From assembly GCA_964518995.1 (NCBI GenBank), contig CAZFJU010000066.1, positions 1 through 18,775 of the forward strand: DNA of 18,775 nucleotides. The letters run 5' to 3'. Within the stretch, counting starts at the first letter, position 1, and each line of letters starts with the position of its first letter. The notes below the pieces were generated by a model. That model ran no database searches. It had not been told where the DNA came from and worked only from the letters and a program-made list of their open reading frames with translations. The DNA is from ZC4RG20 sp964518995. GTDB lineage: Bacteria > Pseudomonadota > Gammaproteobacteria > Steroidobacterales > Rariloculaceae. The position numbers were made by a program, and so were the translations under genes. Positions 14,676 to 18,775 of the stretch are shown one piece after another.

Positions 14676-15854
14676 ATGGCGCTCTTCCAGTATTTCCCGA
14701 GCAACTACGTCTGGAACCTGTCGGTCAACATCGCGCTGGGCAGCGGCGGGCAGATCGGCGAGATCGAGGACATGTGCCGGCCGTTGCTGGACGCCGCCGC
14801 GCGCGGCGAAGATGCCGGCACGGCGGAGTTCCTCGCGCAATGGGTCGCCGTAGCTGATAACCTCATCGAGCTCGCGGCGGAGGACGAGGCTAGAGGCCGG
14901 CTGCTCTCGGCCGCGACGAAGCTGCAGCGCGCAGCGCTCTATTATCTCGTCGCCGAGCGCATGCAGGGCCATGGACATCCCGGGCGCGAGCACACCTACT
15001 CCGAAGCGCAGCGCGCATTCCGTCACGCCGTGGCGATCGGCCGCGAGAACGCCGAGCGGGTCGAAATTCCGTATGCGGGTGGTGCCATGCCGGCCTTGCT
15101 CACGCGCGCGGAAGGTAGCGCCGATCAGGCGCCGTGCGTGCTCTACGTGAACGGCCTCGACAGCTGCAAAGAGCTGCTTTACTGGTCGTGGCTCCCGCAC
15201 GCGCTCGCGCGCCGCGGCATTGCCACCCTTTCCGTCGATCAACCCGGCACGGGCGAGTCGCTACGGCTTCAGGGCTTGCATGCCACGCACGAGAGCGAGC
15301 GCTGGGCGAGCGTGTGCTACGAGTGGCTCGCGGCGCGCGACGACGTCGATGCCGCACGCATCGGCATGGTCGGCATCTCGCTCGGCGGCTACTTCACACC
15401 GCGTGCGATGGCATTCGAGCCGCGTTTCGCGAGCGGCGCGGCGTGGGGCGGCAACCACGATTGGGCCGATGTGCAGCGCAAACGTCTGCAGCGCGAAGGC
15501 GAGCGCCCGGTTCCACATTACTGGAACCACGTCATGTGGGTATTCGGCGCGACCGATATGGACGACTTTTTCGCCAAAGCCGCCGGCATGCAGCTCGACG
15601 GAATACTCGGCCGGATCGAAGCCCCATTTCTCGTGGTGCATGGCGAGCGCGACCGGCAAATTCCGCTCGACTACGCCCGCCGAACGTATGAGCAGCTCGT
15701 GAACAGCGCGCGCCGCGAGCTCAAGATCCTCACTGCGCGTGAGGGCGGCGTCGAGCACGTCGGCGCCGACAACATGACGTTCGCGCGCGACTACATCGCC
15801 GACTGGTTCGCTGAGACGCTCGGCGGATCGGCCGCAGGCCAATCGGAGCGCTGA
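14676..15854 (+). CDS. Alpha/beta hydrolase with helical N-terminal domain (DHPON-hydrolase/FrsA-like)
   Basis: 392 aa. A helical N-terminal region (about 20-125) precedes an alpha/beta hydrolase core. Visible parts are YVNGLDSCKE (oxyanion region), VDQPGTGES (187-195), nucleophile elbow GISLGGY with Ser235, Asp326 in HGERDRQIP, and His361 in GVEHVGADN. This architecture matches the group of 2,6-dihydroxypseudooxynicotine hydrolase and DUF1100/FrsA-like enzymes rather than the small MhpC-type C-C hydrolases. Some members cleave C-C bonds in aromatic or heterocyclic catabolism, so it may hydrolyse the ring-cleavage product; ester hydrolysis is the alternative. ATG 14676 lies 5 bp after the dioxygenase stop; no strong ribosome site is seen, consistent with coupled translation. 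No signal peptide, so cytoplasmic. Confidence 0.85.
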   Translation: MALFQYFPSNYVWNLSVNIALGSGGQIGEIEDMCRPLLDAAARGEDAGTAEFLAQWVAVADNLIELAAEDEARGRLLSAATKLQRAALYYLVAERMQGHGHPGREHTYSEAQRAFRHAVAIGRENAERVEIPYAGGAMPALLTRAEGSADQAPCVLYVNGLDSCKELLYWSWLPHALARRGIATLSVDQPGTGESLRLQGLHATHESERWASVCYEWLAARDDVDAARIGMVGISLGGYFTPRAMAFEPRFASGAAWGGNHDWADVQRKRLQREGERPVPHYWNHVMWVFGATDMDDFFAKAAGMQLDGILGRIEAPFLVVHGERDRQIPLDYARRTYEQLVNSARRELKILTAREGGVEHVGADNMTFARDYIADWFAETLGGSAAGQSER

Positions 15855-15859
15855 AGGCA

Positions 15860-16426
15860 ATGAGTGAAGCACCTTTTCGCCGAATCGTCACGGGCCACGA
15901 CGCTCACGGACGCTCAGTGATCGTCGAGGACGGGCCGCCGCCGCGGGCGGCGCGGATCGGGGGCGAGCTCGGGCCCATGTTCTACGAGATCTGGAATACC
16001 CGTGAAACGCCGGCGCGTATCGACCACGCGAGCGGCGAGCCGCACGAGGACGACATCACGCTGGCACCGCCGAAGAACGGCACCCGTATCCGTGTGCTCG
16101 ACGTCCCGCCGGACGACCCGAGCCTCAGCACTTTGACGCCGGAGCAGGCGCGCGCGCACTTTGCCGAGGTCGGCGCGGCCGACGCGGCCTCCCATACCGG
16201 AAGCGGATCCCGGCACGCGTTCATGCACCGCACCGAGACGATCGACTACGGCATCGTGCTCGAGGGCGAGATCACGCTCATTCTGGACGAAGGCGAGACC
16301 GTGGCCCGCGCCGGAGACATCGTGATCCAGCGCGGCACGAATCACGGCTGGGCGAACCGATCGGGCAAGCCGTGCCGCATCGCGTTCATTCTGATCGACG
16401 GCCGCTTCGACGAGTCGCTCGCATGA
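15860..16426 (+). CDS. Single-domain cupin protein
   Basis: 188 aa, cytoplasmic. The conserved cupin barrel is at about 115-178: FMHRTETIDYGIVLEGEITLILDEGE (121-146) then AGDIVIQRGTNHGWANRSG (151-169). The first motif has His123 followed by Thr125 where classical cupins have HxH; Glu126, Asp129 and His162 are other potential ligands. HxTxTIDY-type cupins recur in catabolic clusters but are poorly characterised. The N-terminal 110 residues include a second, degenerate strand-rich part. ATG 15860 follows GAAGG, 5 bp after the hydrolase stop, and the TGA overlaps the next ATG (ATGA). It could be an isomerase, dioxygenase or small-molecule-binding accessory; the reaction cannot be fixed. Confidence 0.82.
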   Translation: MSEAPFRRIVTGHDAHGRSVIVEDGPPPRAARIGGELGPMFYEIWNTRETPARIDHASGEPHEDDITLAPPKNGTRIRVLDVPPDDPSLSTLTPEQARAHFAEVGAADAASHTGSGSRHAFMHRTETIDYGIVLEGEITLILDEGETVARAGDIVIQRGTNHGWANRSGKPCRIAFILIDGRFDESLA

Positions 16427-17427
16427 AGCTGGCGACCGAGTTGACCGGCGCCGCCGATGGCCGGTTGCTCATCGTGTCGCGTGATCTCGAGCTTTGCACG
16501 CCGGCGGACGGCATCGCCGACACCCTGCAGGAGGCCCTCGACCGCTGGGACGAAACGGCGGCCGCGCTCGAAGCGCGGTACGAGCGATTGAACGAGCGGG
16601 CTATTGCGGACACGCGGCCGCTCGCCGCCGCCGCGCTCGGGGCACCGCTGCGGCGCGCGTGGCAGTGGCTCGACGGCTCGGTGTTCCCGACACATGCCGA
16701 GCTGATGCAGCGAGCGTTCGACACGCCGCCGATTCAGAGCGACGGTCCGCTGATGTATCAGGGCATGTCGCATTGCTTCCTGGCACCGACCGAGGACGTG
16801 CCTTTTCCATCCGAGCAGGACGGAATCGACTTCGAGGGCGAGTTCGGCGTCATCACCGGCGAGGTGCCCCTCGGCATCGACGCCGCGGACGCGCCCCGCC
16901 ACATCCGGCTCGCGGTGCAGATCAACGATTGGTCGCTGCGCCGGATGGCGCCGCTCGAGATGAGGACCGGGTTCGGCTTCATTCACGCGAAGCCCGCGTG
17001 CAGCGTGGCCCCCGTCGCAGTGACGCTCGACGAGCTCGGCACGGCATGGTCGAACGGTCGCATCGCCGCGACGCTCGAGGTCTGGCGGAACGACGAGCCG
17101 TTCGGTGCAGTGCCGGCGACCGAGGCGGCGTACGGCTTCGATGACTTGATCGCCCATGCGGCTCGCACGCGCATGCTCGCGGCCGGCACGATCATCGGCT
17201 CCGGCACCGTATCGCACAGCGGCTACTGCACATACGGCTCGTGCTGCATCGCCGAGCGCCGCGCGATCGAGATCATCGACCACGGCGCGCCGGCGACGCC
17301 GTTTCTGGCTTTTGGCGAGCGCGTCCGGATGCAGGCGCGCTTGCCGACGAGCGACACCCCGCTTTTCGGCGCGATCGACCAGCAGATCGTCCGCGCCGCC
17401 ACCCCCGCAACGAGGAGCAGACCATGA
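16423..17427 (+). CDS. Fumarylacetoacetate hydrolase (FAH) family protein
   Basis: 334 aa with the FAH catalytic domain at about 105-305. GIDFEGEFGVITGEVP (134-149) carries the metal-binding Glu138 and Glu140; NDW (168-170) supplies Asp169; HAKP supplies Lys190; IIGSGTVSHSG (257-267) closes the site. The first metal ligand region reads MYQGMSHCFLAP, with His117 where mouse FAH and many relatives have Asp. Members cleave C-C bonds of fumarylacetoacetate or fumarylpyruvate, or hydrate and decarboxylate meta-pathway oxo-acids. Here it probably acts on the product of ring cleavage. ATG 16423 overlaps the cupin stop (ATGA), and its own TGA overlaps the next ATG in the same way, so three genes are translationally coupled. 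The roughly 100-residue N-terminal domain is typical of longer FAH-type enzymes. Confidence 0.88.
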   Translation: MKLATELTGAADGRLLIVSRDLELCTPADGIADTLQEALDRWDETAAALEARYERLNERAIADTRPLAAAALGAPLRRAWQWLDGSVFPTHAELMQRAFDTPPIQSDGPLMYQGMSHCFLAPTEDVPFPSEQDGIDFEGEFGVITGEVPLGIDAADAPRHIRLAVQINDWSLRRMAPLEMRTGFGFIHAKPACSVAPVAVTLDELGTAWSNGRIAATLEVWRNDEPFGAVPATEAAYGFDDLIAHAARTRMLAAGTIIGSGTVSHSGYCTYGSCCIAERRAIEIIDHGAPATPFLAFGERVRMQARLPTSDTPLFGAIDQQIVRAATPATRSRP

Positions 17428-17894
17428 TCACACGTCGTTCAAATCGATCGGCACTCTCGGCTGCCGCAGCGCTTGCGGTCTCGGCCATTGTCTGGCATTC
17501 GTCCGCCCATGCCCATCACTCGTTCGCGATGTACGACCAAAGCGAGGTGCGGACGATGACCGGCAAGCTCACGCGCTTCATCCCTGGCGCGAATCACGCA
17601 CAGCTTCTGTTCGAGGTCGTCGATTCGAACGGGGATACCGTGCTCGATGCGGACAATAACCCAGTGATGTGGGGCGTCGAGACCGGGCCTGCCGCGCGCA
17701 TCGCGCGCCAAGGGGTCACGCCGGATAGTTTCCCGGTCGGAACGATCATCTCGGTGCAGTTGAATCCACTCCGCAACGGCAAGACGTTCGGCGCGATGCC
17801 GAACGGCACTCCGATCGTGAATTGCGGCACGTCGATGCCGAGCGGCGGCTGCACCCCGGAGACCGGCCAGGTGTACCTCGGCGTGAACGACTAG
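17424..17894 (+). CDS. DUF6152 family small exported protein (copy B)
   Basis: 156 aa. Signal peptide 1-30 ending SSAHA, followed directly by HHSFAMYD, the DUF6152 signature. The domain then runs VRTMTGKLTRFIPGANHAQLLFEVVD, VMWGVETGPAARIARQGV, FPVGTIISVQLNPLRNGK. It is longer than copy A (128 aa) because of an acidic insert (about 70-80, DTVLDADNN) and a C-terminal extension with two Cys. Cleavage after AHA would again leave His-His-Ser at the mature N-terminus. GAGGAG lies six bases before ATG 17424, which overlaps the FAH stop. Its presence inside an otherwise cytoplasmic ring-cleavage operon suggests a periplasmic step on the same substrate or cofactor. Function is not established. Confidence 0.83.
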   Translation: MITRRSNRSALSAAAALAVSAIVWHSSAHAHHSFAMYDQSEVRTMTGKLTRFIPGANHAQLLFEVVDSNGDTVLDADNNPVMWGVETGPAARIARQGVTPDSFPVGTIISVQLNPLRNGKTFGAMPNGTPIVNCGTSMPSGGCTPETGQVYLGVND

Positions 17895-17906
17895 CGGAGC
17901 CCAGCG

Positions 17907-18775
17907 ATGCGACCATCAACTCTCGTTACGGCATTTCTTGCGCTCCAGCTCGCACATCCGGCCGCCGCCCAGCGGCACGACGGCCCCGAGCCGCCGCCCG
18001 GCATCGAGCCGCTGCCGGTCGACCTCTTCACGACCGAGAACTTCTACTTCGATCGCGAGTACTGGACCGATCCTCGCTACACGCGCTGCAACACACCCGC
18101 ACAGCTCACGAGCATGTGGGTGCAGCAGCGCGTCGGCCACTGGGGCGATTGCAGCTACGGCGTCGATGTCGAGGAGATCGTCAGCCCATATCCGTACCAG
18201 ACGGCCGAGGAGCATTACGAGGCGCTGCGCGCCGAAGCGGAGCGCGACGGCGGCGTCACGAACCACACGCGAAGCACCCTGCCCGACTGGGACGGCTGGT
18301 ACTTTCGCGGCACGTTCGCGCGGTCGCCCGAGGGCCAGTGGCTGAACGGCTCGATCATCCAGACCGCGACGATGCTCTCGGTGCTCACGCCCGAGTACCA
18401 GGAACGGATGACGCAGATGAACTACCACGAGGCCGTGAACAACGCGCCGTACTGGATGGCTTCATTCTGTTATCCGGAAGGTCTCATGCGCTGGTGGTAC
18501 GTATGGGGGATTCGCGACCTCGAAGTGCTCGTCACGCCGAAGCAGGTGCAGTTCCTCGGCGGCGTCGCCGACAATTTCATCCGCAAAGTGCTGATCGGAC
18601 AGCAACATAGCCAGCCGCTGCCGCAGTGGTACGGCGAGACGGTGGGTTTCTGGGACGACGACACGCTGATCAGCTGGACCGCCAATGTGCAGGGTTGGAC
18701 GCTGAGCCACTCGATGATGGAGTTCAGCAACGAGCTCGAGGTGATCGAGATCATCAAGCGCGCCGACGACGGCGA
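17907..18775 (+). CDS. Exported protein related to the WEGDT family (3'-truncated)
   Basis: Open from ATG 17907 to the window edge, 289 codons. Signal peptide 1-21 (HPAAA|QR). Mature part includes RCNTPAQLTSMW, WYFRGTFARSPEGQWLNGSIIQ, CYPEGLMRWWYVWG (188-201), LEVLVTPKQVQFLGGVADNFIRKVLI, YGETVGFWDDDTLISWT (242-258) and VIEIIKRADDG. The order C-PEGL, strand pair, then G-x-W-[DE]-x-DTL parallels the protein at 10248-11033 (CRPPGL, VRVIFMN, GRWEGDTLVVDT), so I judge them distant paralogues; this copy has a longer N-terminal part rich in Trp and Tyr. GCGGAG precedes the start, 12 bp after the DUF6152 stop. No catalytic motif is recognised; function unknown. Confidence 0.72.
   Translation, partial: MRPSTLVTAFLALQLAHPAAAQRHDGPEPPPGIEPLPVDLFTTENFYFDREYWTDPRYTRCNTPAQLTSMWVQQRVGHWGDCSYGVDVEEIVSPYPYQTAEEHYEALRAEAERDGGVTNHTRSTLPDWDGWYFRGTFARSPEGQWLNGSIIQTATMLSVLTPEYQERMTQMNYHEAVNNAPYWMASFCYPEGLMRWWYVWGIRDLEVLVTPKQVQFLGGVADNFIRKVLIGQQHSQPLPQWYGETVGFWDDDTLISWTANVQGWTLSHSMMEFSNELEVIEIIKRADDG

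Noticed and set aside
14667..15242. Minus-strand open frame opposite the operon hydrolase
   Set aside because: Shadow of the plus-strand gene with its intact catalytic triad; no ribosome site or known domain.
1..18775. Insertion sequences, tRNA or attachment sites, CRISPR repeats, phage genes
   Set aside because: Looked for on both strands; no transposase-like protein, no regularly spaced repeat and no tRNA-like fold was recognised by eye.

Overview
GC-rich (roughly 60-65 %) DNA from a Gram-negative bacterium, most likely a proteobacterium. Grounds: a TonB-dependent outer-membrane receptor ending in Phe, several exported proteins with Sec signals, and LysR regulators. The style (large TonB receptor, DUF6152 proteins, secreted alpha/beta hydrolases) resembles Steroidobacter-like gammaproteobacteria, but genus cannot be fixed by eye. 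No tRNA, rRNA, CRISPR array, transposase or phage gene was seen.

Layout. Minus strand, left part: a secreted alpha/beta hydrolase cut by the window edge (<1-678); a 1234-aa TonB-dependent receptor (873-4577); a 470-bp gene-free, palindrome-rich spacer (4578-5047); an exported protein with a C-terminal OmpA-like domain (5048-5830) translationally coupled to a di-haem cytochrome c peroxidase/MauG-like protein (5830-7392); an exported esterase (7442-8287); a LysR regulator (8376-9272); an exported FGE/SUMF1-fold protein (9289-10224); a conserved exported protein with a WEGDTLVVDT motif (10248-11033); and a small exported DUF6152 protein (11035-11421). Plus strand, right part, starting at a divergent control region (11422-11597): a second, NodD-type LysR regulator (11598-12515), then a tight operon for an FAD aromatic hydroxylase, a type I extradiol (VOC) dioxygenase, an alpha/beta hydrolase with a helical N-terminal domain, a cupin, a fumarylacetoacetate-hydrolase-fold enzyme, a second DUF6152 protein and a partial relative of the WEGDTLVVDT protein (12624->18775).

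How it may work together (inference). The receptor imports a substrate across the outer membrane. Exported hydrolases and a periplasmic di-haem oxidase may process it. The cytoplasmic operon hydroxylates an aromatic ring, opens it by meta cleavage and hydrolyses the product. The aldolase and dehydrogenase steps of a complete meta pathway are not in this window, and the substrate cannot be read from sequence.

The most striking signal is regulatory. Three minus-strand promoters, ahead of the <1-678 hydrolase, the 8287 esterase and the 11421 DUF6152 gene, share one composite element with fixed geometry. It comprises a 21-bp dyad of type GTTAGA-N9-TCTAAC, exactly 12 bp, an invariant AAAGTCTTAGC, 19-20 bp, then TAGACT. 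Predicted start sites put the dyad at about -65 and the 11-mer at about -37, the classical two-site geometry of a LysR activator. One copy lies between the NodD-type regulator gene and the divergent DUF6152 gene. This ties the scattered genes into one regulon. A second theme is that a DUF6152 + WEGDT-type gene pair occurs twice, once on each arm, and both DUF6152 proteins would mature to an N-terminal His-His-Ser.
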